Part shown: one piece after another, positions 1-7,471 of the stretch
Layout of the letters: the number at the start of each line of letters is the position of its first letter
Position numbering within the stretch: the first letter of the stretch is position 1
Notes under the pieces: generated by a model
What the model was told of the DNA's origin: nothing
The model's input: the letters and a program-made list of their open reading frames with translations, nothing else
Database searches by the model: none
Source of the DNA: Chloroflexota bacterium
GTDB taxonomy: Bacteria; Chloroflexota; Dormibacteria; Dormibacterales; Dormibacteraceae
Direction of reading: 5' to 3'
DNA: 64,000 bases
Assembly: GCA_005880945.1 (NCBI GenBank)
Contig: VBIU01000010.1
Location: 1-64,000 of the forward strand
Program-made: the position numbers and the translations under genes

Positions 1-528
1 GGCGACCAGCATGTATAGGAGCTTGATCCCGTGCGACATCTGCCACCGCGCCTGCGCTGAGGTTGCCTGCAGGATGGGCCAGTAGAGGAGGAGCCCGGCG
101 CCGATGAAGGTGACGTGCTCAGTGATGTGCAGGGCCTCGGAGTAGAAGGTCGCGTCGTACAGCGCCGGCAGGTGCCAGACGATCATCACCAGCCCGGCGA
201 TCAGCTGCGCCGGCACCGGCTCGGTGGTCGCGCGCAGGCCGGGCGCGCGGACTAGGCGCGCGACCATCCCCGGAGAAAGTCCGAGGAGAAGGAGGGGCGG
301 CGCGACGAAGCCCAAGAGAACGTGCTGAAGCATGTGGACGCTGTCGAGGTAGTGGTCGGCGATGGTGTCGATAGGGGTCTCGAGGGAAGCCCAGACCGTG
401 AGGAGTCCGAGACCGACGTACAGCGAGTGCCTCCGTTTGGCGTCATCAACCGCGCGGGCAAGCCAAGCGTGCCCGAAGTAGAGGGCCAGGACCCCGAGGT
501 AGACAGTGGGATCAAGCGGCCAGCTCAA
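1..528 (-). CDS. CtaG-type cytochrome c oxidase assembly membrane protein, 3' end outside window
   Basis: The reverse strand reads open for 176 codons from a TTG at 528 to the window edge, so the C-terminus is missing. The protein is hydrophobic with several membrane segments and has the caa3_CtaG look: a DTIADHYLDSVHMLQH stretch, LLGFVAPPLLLLGLSP, then VWHLPALYD and LHITEHVTF with conserved His residues. Members of this family assist copper delivery or assembly of heme-copper oxidases in the membrane. The TTG is chosen because a GGGGAGGGGG purine run lies just upstream; that run is itself part of a palindromic repeat. A cupredoxin gene lies about 2 kb upstream on the same strand. Confidence 0.75.
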   Translation of the reverse strand, partial: MSWPLDPTVYLGVLALYFGHAWLARAVDDAKRRHSLYVGLGLLTVWASLETPIDTIADHYLDSVHMLQHVLLGFVAPPLLLLGLSPGMVARLVRAPGLRATTEPVPAQLIAGLVMIVWHLPALYDATFYSEALHITEHVTFIGAGLLLYWPILQATSAQARWQMSHGIKLLYMLVA

Positions 529-535
529 TTCTTCG

Positions 536-640
536 CCCCCTCCCCACCTCGTGGGGAGGCGCGGGTCCGGATCCCCTCCCCACCTTGTGGGGAGGCGCGC
601 ATTAGATCAAATCCAATCCTCGCGCGGGAGGGGACTCTGA
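536..640. repeat. Palindromic repeat block R1 (two hairpins plus core), upstream of DUF559 gene
   Basis: Two near-identical palindromes, CCCCTCCCCACC-N-GTGGGGAGGCGCG, sit side by side at about 537-561 and 574-600. They are followed by ATTAGATCAAATCCAATCC and CGCGCGGGAGGGGA. The reverse complement of 574-636 matches the blocks at 1072-1141 and 11336-11398: CCCTCCCGCGCG, a GATTTGATCTAATGCGCGC core, then CCTCCCC...GGGGAGG. R1 is therefore the inverted partner of the block downstream of the DUF559 gene. Confidence 0.8.
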
Positions 641-715
641 CGTCGGGACCGCCGCCGGTTCGGGACATTTACAGGCAGAGTTGTAGCAAACGCACACGCC
701 AAGGATCGTTCCTGC

Positions 716-1111
716 GTGCCATCGCCCCGCACGCAGCGTGCTCGAGATTTGCGGAACAACATGAACCTGATCGAGAGGCGTCTGTGGTCATATCTGCGGG
801 GCCGCCAGCTCGATGGCTGGAAGTTCCGACGACAGGTTCCTATCGGTCCGTATTTCGTGGACTTCGTCTGCCTCGCCGCCCGGCTTGTGGTCGAGATGGA
901 CGGGGAGAGCCACGATTCGGAGGCGCAAGTCGTCCACGACGACCACCGACAAGAATGGCTTGAATCGCAGGGTTACACGGTCTTGAGGTTCTCGGACGAC
1001 TACCGCGACGACAATGTTCTCAAAGGTGTGGTGGAGACAATCCTTCTTGCTCTAAAGGAGTTGCCGACGCCGAGTTCCCCTCCCGCGCGGAGAGGAAGAG
1101 CCTTGATCTAA
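716..1111 (+). CDS. DUF559 domain protein (Vsr/restriction-endonuclease-fold)
   Basis: 131 aa from a GTG start. The protein has the DUF559 layout: an N-terminal RARDLRNNMNLIERRLWSYLR stretch, then GWKFRRQVPIGPYFVDFVC, a VVEMDGESHDS segment and a final GYTVLRFSDDY. The D-E-H positions correspond to the metal-binding/catalytic part of PD-(D/E)XK or Vsr-like nucleases. The family is thought to be DNA-cleaving but has little biochemistry behind it. The last 15 codons (PTPSSPPARRGRALI) and the stop codon come from the palindromic repeat that begins near 1072, so the natural C-terminus has been replaced or extended by repeat sequence. Inverted repeats flank the gene on both sides. Confidence 0.85.
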   Translation: MPSPRTQRARDLRNNMNLIERRLWSYLRGRQLDGWKFRRQVPIGPYFVDFVCLAARLVVEMDGESHDSEAQVVHDDHRQEWLESQGYTVLRFSDDYRDDNVLKGVVETILLALKELPTPSSPPARRGRALI

Positions 1112-1141
1112 TGCGCGCCTCCCCGCGGAGCGGGGAGGGGA
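1072..1141. repeat. Palindromic repeat block R2, downstream of DUF559 gene
   Basis: The block reads GAGTTCCCCTCCCGCGCGG, AGAGGAAGAGCC, the core TTGATCTAATGCGCGC, then the hairpin CCTCCCCGCGGAGCGGGGAGG. It matches R3 (11336-11398) in the same orientation and R1 in inverse orientation. It supplies the final codons of the DUF559 gene. The 40 bp after it carry another GATCAAGTCCAATCC segment at 1160-1174. Confidence 0.8.
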
Positions 1142-1181
1142 CACCTAAACCCTGCACTGGATCAAGTCCAATCCCTTCGCG

Positions 1182-2573
1182 TCAGCCGGTCTTTGTGGTT
1201 TGTTGGGCCAGGATCAGCAGGCTTGTCATCGTGTAGGTGACCATCAGCACGAGCATCGGGTACTGGCTGAGCAGCGCCTTCTGTGCCGTTCGGAACCTCT
1301 CGCCCGCGCGCAGGTGCGATAGGTAGACCGCGATCACGTGACCGATCACGATCAGGACGATCTGCGCGAACCAGATCGTCGAAGCCTGCGCAAGGGCAAA
1401 GCTGGGCTGCAGTCCTACGACGGCGGGCCAGAGATGCCACCCCTTCTGGAGCGGGTCGTTGAGTAAAGGGATCAAGACCTGTGACTGCACCATGACGTAG
1501 CTGTAGTTGTGGGCCATGTTGTAGACGAGCGCGATCGGAACCAGCGTGTAGGCGAATCCTGTCGCCGTGGTCGCGAGATCGACCTTGCGGTTGCCGAAGA
1601 AGATCACCGCCTCGATGAAGGCGATGAAGACGAGAAGGAATCCGAACGTGACGAGGATCAGTCCCGTGGTCTTGACGAGGAAGAACCCGAACTGGCCCAT
1701 CGGCAACCAGATCGGCTCGAGCGTGATGTTGAAGTCCTGCCACGCGGGAGTGCCGAGGATGCCGTCGAACGCCAGCGTGCTGAGCATCAGGATCACAAAG
1801 AACACCCGGTTCCAACCCGACGGCGCCGGCTTGAGCAGCCCGACGCCCCACGGGCGGACGTAAACGGCGCTGACGGCGCCCCTGTCATCACGTTCGCTTT
1901 CGATGGGGCCGAATCGGCCGACGATGCCGAAGAGCACGGTGAATGCCTCACAGTTCTCAAGCCACTCGTCGCGGCCGAACAAAATCATTCCGGCGAGTGT
2001 CACCGCGCTGTAGGCGATGGCCGCGATCGCCACCACGTGCGGTTGGTTGGCCACCCCGCTGGTCAGCTCCAGACAGGCAAACGAGGAGTAAAAGGCGGAA
2101 GCGGGCCAAACGCCGACGTGCGGCAGCTTCCAGACCGGCCCGAGCCGCACGAACCGGGTCGCGAAGTCGTAGACCGCCGCCCAAGGGTTCAGCAGGTACC
2201 AGAGGTTGCCGACGAGCCCCGAAAGGATCACGAGCCCGGCCCAGAAGTAGATCCAGGTCAGGTACTCCGCCGGGTTGACAGCGGGGTTTGAGGAGCCGAA
2301 CAGCCCCGACACGATGACCGCCAGCAGTCCGAGTAGGCCGATGGTCCCCCCCAGCGCCCGCGGCCACGGTGAGCGCGCGACCGGGAGCAGCAGCGGTGCC
2401 GCGCGGCGTGGGTACTGAAGTGCTTTGGCGCCCACCTGGTCCCCGACGAACAGGATGACCAGCACGAACGAGATCACCACCACGCCACCCGCGGCGAATA
2501 TGTAGAAGAACAGCGGCGCGGGCAGGTCGTAACGCGGTCCGAAGCCGTGAAGGAAGATTCCCAGATCCAGCAT
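1182..2573 (-). CDS. Polytopic membrane protein, distantly like 'fenitrothion hydrolase' family proteins
   Basis: 463 aa with about ten hydrophobic segments. The N-terminus LHGFGPRYDLPAPLFFY resembles the HG(I/F)GxRxDLPxP opening of bacterial membrane proteins that databases label fenitrothion hydrolase; that label comes from memory and the real role is unknown. Conserved-looking inner motifs include LWYLLNPW, a GRDEWLENCEAF loop and YNMAHNYSY near residue 370. The ATG at 2573 shares one base with the stop codon of the cupredoxin gene (TGATG), so the two are translationally coupled. Pairing with an anchored cupredoxin, with ctaG nearby, suggests a role in copper or terminal-oxidase biology. 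This is inference. Confidence 0.6.
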   Translation of the reverse strand: MLDLGIFLHGFGPRYDLPAPLFFYIFAAGGVVVISFVLVILFVGDQVGAKALQYPRRAAPLLLPVARSPWPRALGGTIGLLGLLAVIVSGLFGSSNPAVNPAEYLTWIYFWAGLVILSGLVGNLWYLLNPWAAVYDFATRFVRLGPVWKLPHVGVWPASAFYSSFACLELTSGVANQPHVVAIAAIAYSAVTLAGMILFGRDEWLENCEAFTVLFGIVGRFGPIESERDDRGAVSAVYVRPWGVGLLKPAPSGWNRVFFVILMLSTLAFDGILGTPAWQDFNITLEPIWLPMGQFGFFLVKTTGLILVTFGFLLVFIAFIEAVIFFGNRKVDLATTATGFAYTLVPIALVYNMAHNYSYVMVQSQVLIPLLNDPLQKGWHLWPAVVGLQPSFALAQASTIWFAQIVLIVIGHVIAVYLSHLRAGERFRTAQKALLSQYPMLVLMVTYTMTSLLILAQQTTKTG

Positions 2574-2935
2574 CACGGATTCACGATCAGGTCGCCCAGG
2601 TGGGCGCTCGTAGACTCCCACTCGATGTCAAAGGGGCCGCCGCTGATGGTCGCCTTGAAAGTGTGAGAAACGACCTGGCCGGCCTTGGTGTCAAACGCGA
2701 TGTCATAGCCGTGTAGGTGGACCTCGCCGTCCATGTTGCTCGTGATGTTGATCGTCACCGTGTCGTTCTGATTGACCTTCAGCTCACTTGGCTGCATGGT
2801 CGTGCCGTCTGTGACGGTGACGTCAAAAGGGACGTTCTGCGGGATGCGCCTGTGGTTGCCGAAGAGCAGATACGCGCCCACGGCGGCAAAAACCACGATG
2901 ACGATTGCAACGATGAAGATGCGAGAACGGCTCAT
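2573..2935 (-). CDS. Membrane-anchored cupredoxin-domain protein
   Basis: 120 aa. An N-terminal membrane anchor (IFIVAIVIVVFAAVGAYLLF) is followed by an extracytoplasmic cupredoxin-like beta-sandwich of about 85 residues: VPFDVTVTDGTTMQPSELKV, VTINITSNMDGEVHLHGYDI, HTFKATISGGPFDIEWEST. HLHGYD and the late HLGDLIV supply His residues, but the classical Cys of blue copper proteins is absent. Metal binding, if any, would be type-2-like or via His alone. The stop codon overlaps the start of the next gene by one base, giving a two-gene unit. A weaker reading would be a plain nitrosocyanin/CupA-like fold without copper. Confidence 0.75.
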   Translation of the reverse strand: MSRSRIFIVAIVIVVFAAVGAYLLFGNHRRIPQNVPFDVTVTDGTTMQPSELKVNQNDTVTINITSNMDGEVHLHGYDIAFDTKAGQVVSHTFKATISGGPFDIEWESTSAHLGDLIVNP

Positions 2936-2991
2936 TCAGTTCCTCCTTGTTTCTTCTCGAATGACGCGCGCGTGCGCGCGCCCGCGAACAG

Positions 2992-3630
2992 CTACGAGCT
3001 GATGCGCAAGGAGGATGGTGGTCCGCGCTTGCTCAGCGAACCACCAGCAAGGCTGGACAGGAGCTGCGCTCGGTCGGGTACCGGCCATGAAGCAAGGGAG
3101 ACTGTCGCCACGGCCCGGGGAACCGGCGTTACGGCGAGCACTGCGTGCAGCTCGCCGACGGCAGACTCGAAGCGCGTCCACAGCCAGCCGAGGGCGATCG
3201 CCGCAATCGCGGCAACCGGTAGCTGACCGAGCGTGCCCCACAGCAACAGAGACGAGGCCGACCCGGCCGGCGTCCCGGCAACCGCGGCTTCGACCACCTC
3301 CTGGCCGATGAAGCAGACAAGCTGGATGGTGAAAAGCGCAGCGACCAGCTCGATGTAGTTGGGTCCGGAACCCGATCGCCCGCGCGCTCGACCACCGAGC
3401 ACCCGGGCCAGGCCGATCATGAGAATTGCCGCCAAGAAGGCTGTGGCGAGGAGGCCCACGGTGGTCTTGGCCAGGGTTGGAAAGTAGGCATGCGCGCCGG
3501 AGCTCTGCACGTGCTGCGCGGCAGACCCGAAGCGCAGCTGGAACGCGAGCAGGTGCCCGGCTTGAGAGCCGACCAGGCCGACTCCGAGCACAGCCGGCGC
3601 AAACCACCGACCCTTCATGACGCCGATCAT
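2992..3630 (-). CDS. Unrecognised integral membrane protein
   Basis: 212 aa (ATG 3630; an in-frame ATG at 3618 is equally plausible). Four to five hydrophobic segments are visible: WFAPAVLGVGLVGSQAGHLLAF, TVGLLATAFLAAILMIGLA, IELVAALFTIQLVCFIGQEVVE and LLLWGTLGQLPVAAIAAIALGWLW. The tail is Arg/Ser-rich and soluble. A GSQAGHLLAFQL motif with His in the first helix and FIGQEVVE in the third recur in small actinobacterial membrane proteins of unknown function. It lies 56 bp upstream of the cupredoxin gene on the same strand and probably belongs to that unit. Confidence 0.6.
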   Translation of the reverse strand: MIGVMKGRWFAPAVLGVGLVGSQAGHLLAFQLRFGSAAQHVQSSGAHAYFPTLAKTTVGLLATAFLAAILMIGLARVLGGRARGRSGSGPNYIELVAALFTIQLVCFIGQEVVEAAVAGTPAGSASSLLLWGTLGQLPVAAIAAIALGWLWTRFESAVGELHAVLAVTPVPRAVATVSLASWPVPDRAQLLSSLAGGSLSKRGPPSSLRISS

Positions 3631-3642
3631 AGGCTCGGTTCC

Positions 3643-4080
3643 TTAGACGATCTTCAGGTCGACCGGGATGTTGCCACGCGTCGCATTCGAGTATGGGCAG
3701 CGATCATGAGCGCCCGCGACCAGGGTTTCCGCCATCGCTGGATCGACTCCCGGAAGGTGGGCCAGCAGCTCGACGGTCAGGCCGAAGCGGCCCTCGCCGA
3801 TCGGTCCGAAGCCAACGCGCGCGGTGACCGATGAGCCCTCCACCGACACCTTGGACCGTCGGGCCACGCCCTCGAGCGCGTTGTGGAAGCAAGCCGAGTA
3901 ACCGCAGGCGAAAAGCTGCTCGGGGTTCGTGCCCTGCCCACCCGATCCCCCCAGCTCCGACGGCACGTCCAGGGCGACATCCAGGCGCCCATCCGAAGTC
4001 TTGGCATGACCGTCCCGGCCGCCGACGGCGGTCGCCTCCGCCGTGTACAGCACCCTGACCGGTCCCTGCGCTGGAGCCAT
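3643..4080 (-). CDS. ohr: Organic hydroperoxide resistance protein (Ohr/OsmC family)
   Basis: 145 aa, the standard Ohr length. Ohr is a cytoplasmic thiol peroxidase that reduces organic and lipid hydroperoxides with two cysteines. Both are present: FACGYSACF near residue 60 and DRCPYSNATRGN near residue 125. The early Arg region and the TNPEQLFA signature also fit. The ATG at 4080 is preferred over in-frame TTG 4122 and ATG 4098 because GGAGGTGAGG precedes it and homologues begin about here. It sits 12 bp upstream of the membrane-protein gene and is divergent from the xylose importer. No MarR/OhrR gene is adjacent. Confidence 0.9.
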   Translation of the reverse strand: MAPAQGPVRVLYTAEATAVGGRDGHAKTSDGRLDVALDVPSELGGSGGQGTNPEQLFACGYSACFHNALEGVARRSKVSVEGSSVTARVGFGPIGEGRFGLTVELLAHLPGVDPAMAETLVAGAHDRCPYSNATRGNIPVDLKIV

Positions 4081-4283
4081 CGACCTCACCTCCGGCATGC
4101 TTTCCCGCCCCGCTGAATTCAACTATGCTCTCCCTGGCAGCGGTACCCCTCCGATCGGGGGCAGCCGGTTGGGCTTCTGAGTAGACCTGTTGTCGGCGCA
4201 CTCTCGCCCCGGGGCCCATGGCTTGCGGGAAGAAGGCAGCAGGGACAAAGAAGGTGTGTGTGCACATGGATTGGAGGTCCAAT

Positions 4284-5354
4284 ATGAAGTTAGCCAGGTT
4301 CGTGCCGGTGCTCGTGCTGGCAGGGTTGATCCTGATGGCATGCGGCGGCAGTACTGGTGGTGGGACGACGGCCAAGAAGATCGCGCTGCTTCTGCCGGAA
4401 GCCACTACCGCGCGCTACGACACCAAGGACATGCCCTACTTCAGGGACAAGCTGAAGCAGCTCTGCTCAGACTGCCAGCTCCTTTACAGCAACGCGAAGC
4501 AGGATGCGCCGACGCAGCAAACCCAGGCTGAGGCCGCGATCACCAACGGCGCGAGCGTCATCGTGCTCGACCCGGTCGACGGCGCAGCGGCGGCGGCCAT
4601 CGTCACCAAGGCGAAGGCCGCAAACATCCCGGTCATCTCATATGACCGGCTGATTCTCAACACCGCGGACCTCAACTACTACTTGTCGTTCGACAACGCG
4701 GCCGTCGGCGCTCTGCAGGGCAACGCTCTGCTCACCGCGATGGGCAGCAAGACCAACCCGCAGATCGTTGAGATCAACGGCGACCCTGCCGACAACAATG
4801 CCAAGCTGTTCAAGCAGGGCGCGCACAGCGTTCTCGACGGCAAGGTCAAGTACGGCAAGGAATACGACACACCTGGCTGGAAGCCCGACAACGCCCAGAA
4901 AGAGATGCAGGGGGCGCTCGTTGCCCTCAGCAACAAGGTCGACGGAGTCCTGGCCGCGAACGATGGCACCGCCGGTGGAGCCATCGCGGCAATGAAGGCG
5001 GCCGGGCTCAAGCCCCTGCCCCCGATCACCGGGCAGGACGCAGAGCTGGCAGCGATTCAGCGCATCGTCGTGGGCGACCAGACGATGACCGTTTACAAGG
5101 CGATCAAGGCTGAGGCGGAAGCCGCGGCCCAGCTCGCCTACGACCTGGCCTTCGGCGTGGCAGTGCCCTCGTCGATGACCAACGGCAAGACCGTCAACAA
5201 CGGCAAGGCTGACGTCCCGTCGGTCCTCCTGACCCCCGTGGCCGTCACCAAGGCGAACATCCAGTCGACCGTCGTCGCTGACGGTTTCTGGACGGCCGCC
5301 GATATCTGCACATCGCAGTACGCATCAGCGTGCGCTGCGGCAGGAATCTCGTAA
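4284..5354 (+). CDS. Xylose-type ABC transporter substrate-binding lipoprotein
   Basis: 356 aa. The N-terminus MKLARFVPVLVLAGLILMACGG is a lipoprotein signal with lipobox LMAC, so the protein is membrane-tethered outside the cell. The body follows XylF of periplasmic-binding-protein cluster B: IVLDPVDGAAAAAIVTKAKAANIPVISYDRLI, YYLSFDNAAVGALQG, ADNNAKLFKQGA, LAANDGTAGGAI, ITGQDAELAAIQRI and DQTMTVYKAI. ATG 4284 is chosen because GGAGG lies at 4273-4277 with 6-nt spacing and the signal peptide starts there. Upstream in-frame codons encode no plausible signal. It is the first gene of a three-gene importer (binding protein, ATPase, permease). Xylose is the likely ligand by family, not proven. Confidence 0.88.
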   Translation: MKLARFVPVLVLAGLILMACGGSTGGGTTAKKIALLLPEATTARYDTKDMPYFRDKLKQLCSDCQLLYSNAKQDAPTQQTQAEAAITNGASVIVLDPVDGAAAAAIVTKAKAANIPVISYDRLILNTADLNYYLSFDNAAVGALQGNALLTAMGSKTNPQIVEINGDPADNNAKLFKQGAHSVLDGKVKYGKEYDTPGWKPDNAQKEMQGALVALSNKVDGVLAANDGTAGGAIAAMKAAGLKPLPPITGQDAELAAIQRIVVGDQTMTVYKAIKAEAEAAAQLAYDLAFGVAVPSSMTNGKTVNNGKADVPSVLLTPVAVTKANIQSTVVADGFWTAADICTSQYASACAAAGIS

Positions 5355-5366
5355 CCTAATCGTTCG

Positions 5367-6203
5367 GTGACTGAGACTGGCGGGTGGCCCGGCGGCCACC
5401 CGCCTACTGCTCCCTCGGGCGGCCCGCCGCCTTCAGTAACTAGCGACCGCCAGCCGATCCTCCAGTTGCGCGCGATCAGCAAGCACTTTGGCGCGGTCGA
5501 GGCGCTTTCCGGCGTGGACTTCGATGTCTACCCAAGCGAGGTGGTGGCGCTCGTCGGCGACAACGGCGCCGGCAAGTCGACCCTCGTCAAGACCATCGCC
5601 GGCATCAACATCCCCGACTCTGGCGAGATCTGGTTCGAAGGCCAACACGTTGCAATCCACGGCCCTCGCGATCCCGCAGCGCTCGGGATCTCGACCGTGT
5701 ATCAAGACCTCGCGCTGTGCGACAACCTCGACGTCGTGGCCAACCTGTACCTCGGGCGCGAGGAGGTAGAGCCTCCTGTCTTGCTCCTGAGCGAGGAGCG
5801 CATGGAGCAGCGGGCTCGCGAGGTGCTCAAGTCGCTTGACGTCAAGATTCCGAATCCTCGCAACCCGATCGCCGCCCTCTCAGGCGGCCAGCGCCAATCG
5901 GTCGCCGTCGCTCGTTCGGTGATGTGGAAGGCGAAGGTGGTGCTGCTGGACGAGCCCACCGCGGCGCTCGGAGTCCAACAGACCAAGCAGGTCCTGGAGC
6001 TGATCCTCCGGCTGCGCAACCAGGGCCTGGGCGTCGTGGTCATCAGCCACAACCTCGCCAACGTCTTCGAGGTGGCAGACCGGATCGTCGTCCTTCGGCT
6101 GGGGAAGCGCGTCGGGACCTACGAGAGGAAAGCCGCCTCCGAAGAGCGAATCGTCGCTGCGATCACCGGCGCCGAGTTCGGCAAGTTCCAGCCGCAAGTG
6201 TGA
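5367..6203 (+). CDS. Sugar ABC transporter ATP-binding protein (xylose/ribose type, single ATPase domain)
   Basis: 278 aa from GTG 5367. It has one ATPase domain with all motifs: Walker A GDNGAGKST, Q-loop VYQDLAL, signature LSGGQRQ, Walker B VVLLDEPTAAL and H-loop VISHNL. XylG and RbsA normally carry two tandem ATPase domains, so this is the half-size FrcA-like version that dimerises. The first 30 codons are Gly/Pro-rich and encode a strong hairpin (5379-5404). The true start could therefore be TTG 5466, just before LRAISKHFGAVEAL. The stop overlaps the permease start in GTGA, indicating translational coupling. Confidence 0.88.
   Translation: MTETGGWPGGHPPTAPSGGPPPSVTSDRQPILQLRAISKHFGAVEALSGVDFDVYPSEVVALVGDNGAGKSTLVKTIAGINIPDSGEIWFEGQHVAIHGPRDPAALGISTVYQDLALCDNLDVVANLYLGREEVEPPVLLLSEERMEQRAREVLKSLDVKIPNPRNPIAALSGGQRQSVAVARSVMWKAKVVLLDEPTAALGVQQTKQVLELILRLRNQGLGVVVISHNLANVFEVADRIVVLRLGKRVGTYERKAASEERIVAAITGAEFGKFQPQV
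5379..5404 (+). promoter_or_regulatory. 11-bp perfect stem-loop between binding-protein and ATPase genes
   Basis: GGCGGGTGGCC (5379-5389) pairs perfectly with GGCCACCCGCC (5394-5404) around a CGGC loop. It begins 25 nt after the binding-protein stop codon. No U-tract follows, so it is more likely an mRNA-stabilising or attenuating hairpin that favours binding-protein output than a full terminator. It lies inside the first codons of the ATPase if GTG 5367 is the start. Confidence 0.6.
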
Positions 6204-7411
6204 GCGCGGCCGGCGCACCGAGCGCACCGACTGGCCCGCCGGTGGTCAGCAACCTTCAGTCGTTGTGGCGGCGGGTCAGCCAGGGCGACGTCGGATCGTT
6301 GCCGGTCATCGCCGGCCTGGTGTTGATCTGGCTGGTCTTCTACTCCCTCAACCCGCTTTTCCTCAGCCCGCGAAACCTCACCAACCTCGTGTCGCAGATC
6401 GCCGACATCGGGATCGTCTCCGTCGGGATCGTGCTGGTCCTGCTCCTCGGTGAGATCGACCTGTCTGTCGGGTCGGTGTACGGCCTCGCCTCGGCAGTCA
6501 TGGCCGTGCTCAGCGTCCAGTACGGATGGTCTGCCGCGCCCGCCATCGTGGCAGGCCTCCTTGTCGGGACCGCGATCGGCACCTTCCAGGGCTTTTTCTT
6601 CACACGATTCAGAATCCCGTCCTTCGTCGTCACCCTGGCCGGGCTGCTGACATGGTTTGGCGCGCAGCTTCATGTGATGGGCGAGAAAGGGACCATCAAC
6701 CTTGACGACCCGACCATCGTCCAGCTGGCGGGCCAGTTCTTTCCCCCGTCGGTCGGCTGGACCCTGGCGGTGATCGCGGTCGTCGTGCTGGCCACCGACC
6801 TGTTCATCAGGCGGCGCCGGCGTGCGGCCGCGGGACTGCCTCAGGCTGGGCTGGCCGGCGACCTCGTCAAGTTAGGAGCCGTCGTGGCCGTGATCCTGGG
6901 AGCCACCGCCATCATGGCCTCCGACGAGGGAGTGCCGCTCTCCCTCCTCATCCTGCTCGGGTTCGTCGTGGGCTTCGACCTCATCACCACGCGGACGAAA
7001 TTCGGGCGGCACATCTTCGCAGTTGGCGGCAACGCCGAGGCCGCCCGGCGGGCGGGCATCTCGGTCAATGGAATCCGGATCGCGGTTTTCGCGCTGTGCG
7101 GGACGCTGGCCGCCGCGGGTGGAATCATGGGTGCTTCGCGACTGCTGGCGGTCAACTACAACTCGGGCACCGGGGATACCTTGCTGAACGCGATCGCCGG
7201 AGCCGTGATCGGTGGCACGAGCCTGTTCGGCGGGCGGGGCACCGTTTGGTCGGCCCTCACCGGGGCGCTGGTCATCGGGTCGATCAACAACGGCCTTGCC
7301 CTGTTGAGCGCTGCCTCAGACGTCAAATTCATGGTCACAGGCGGCGTCCTCCTGGCGGCCGTGACAATCGACGCGGTAGCCCGCCAGGGCAGGCAGAGAG
7401 CAGGCGTCTAG
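6200..7411 (+). CDS. Sugar ABC transporter permease (XylH/RbsC type)
   Basis: 403 aa from GTG 6200, overlapping the ATPase stop by four bases. Hydrophobic segments run throughout, for example SLPVIAGLVLIWLVFYSLNPLF, DIGIVSVGIVLVLLLGEIDLSVGSVYGLASAVMAVL and AIVAGLLVGTAIGTFQGFFFTRFRIPSFVVTLAGLL. These contain the BPD_transp_2 signature GEIDLSVG. FAVGGNAEAARRAGI near residue 280 is the cytoplasmic coupling region typical of XylH. A charged IRRRRRAAAG segment lies mid-protein. With the two preceding genes it forms a complete high-affinity pentose importer. No xylose isomerase or xylulokinase is adjacent, so catabolic genes must lie elsewhere. Confidence 0.88.
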   Translation: MSAAGAPSAPTGPPVVSNLQSLWRRVSQGDVGSLPVIAGLVLIWLVFYSLNPLFLSPRNLTNLVSQIADIGIVSVGIVLVLLLGEIDLSVGSVYGLASAVMAVLSVQYGWSAAPAIVAGLLVGTAIGTFQGFFFTRFRIPSFVVTLAGLLTWFGAQLHVMGEKGTINLDDPTIVQLAGQFFPPSVGWTLAVIAVVVLATDLFIRRRRRAAAGLPQAGLAGDLVKLGAVVAVILGATAIMASDEGVPLSLLILLGFVVGFDLITTRTKFGRHIFAVGGNAEAARRAGISVNGIRIAVFALCGTLAAAGGIMGASRLLAVNYNSGTGDTLLNAIAGAVIGGTSLFGGRGTVWSALTGALVIGSINNGLALLSAASDVKFMVTGGVLLAAVTIDAVARQGRQRAGV

Positions 7412-7471
7412 GGCCCAGGCGGGCGGCGGGAGTTAGGGAATTACCTTGGCGGGGTAAAGCTTCTTCTACAT

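Larger units (their letters stand above)
538..1180 (+). mobile_element. Candidate repeat-bracketed DUF559 cassette
   Basis: One small endonuclease-like gene (716-1111) is bracketed by inverted copies of a roughly 65-70 bp palindromic element, at 536-640 and 1072-1141. A further GATCAAGTCCAATCC copy lies at 1160-1174 and matches 605-619. This is the arrangement expected of a small mobile cassette with terminal inverted repeats. A solo copy at 11336-11398 and a partial one at 12861-12890 look like non-autonomous relatives. No target-site duplication was resolved by eye. That the gene moves the repeats is an inference. Confidence 0.4.

Noticed and set aside
3426-3834. Plus-strand small open frames over the unknown membrane protein and ohr
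   Set aside because: Low-complexity Arg/Pro/Ala translations in the shadow of minus-strand genes with hydrophobic helices or Ohr motifs.
5924-6199. N-terminal extension of the sugar permease
   Set aside because: It overlaps the ATPase in another frame and is Arg/Gln/Gly-rich; GTG 6200 with a GTGA overlap is the natural start.
7412-7471. Heat-shock (CIRCE or HAIR) element upstream of lon
   Set aside because: No TTAGCACTC-N9-GAGTGCTAA or CTTGAGT-N7-ACTCAAG pattern is present in the 60-bp gap.
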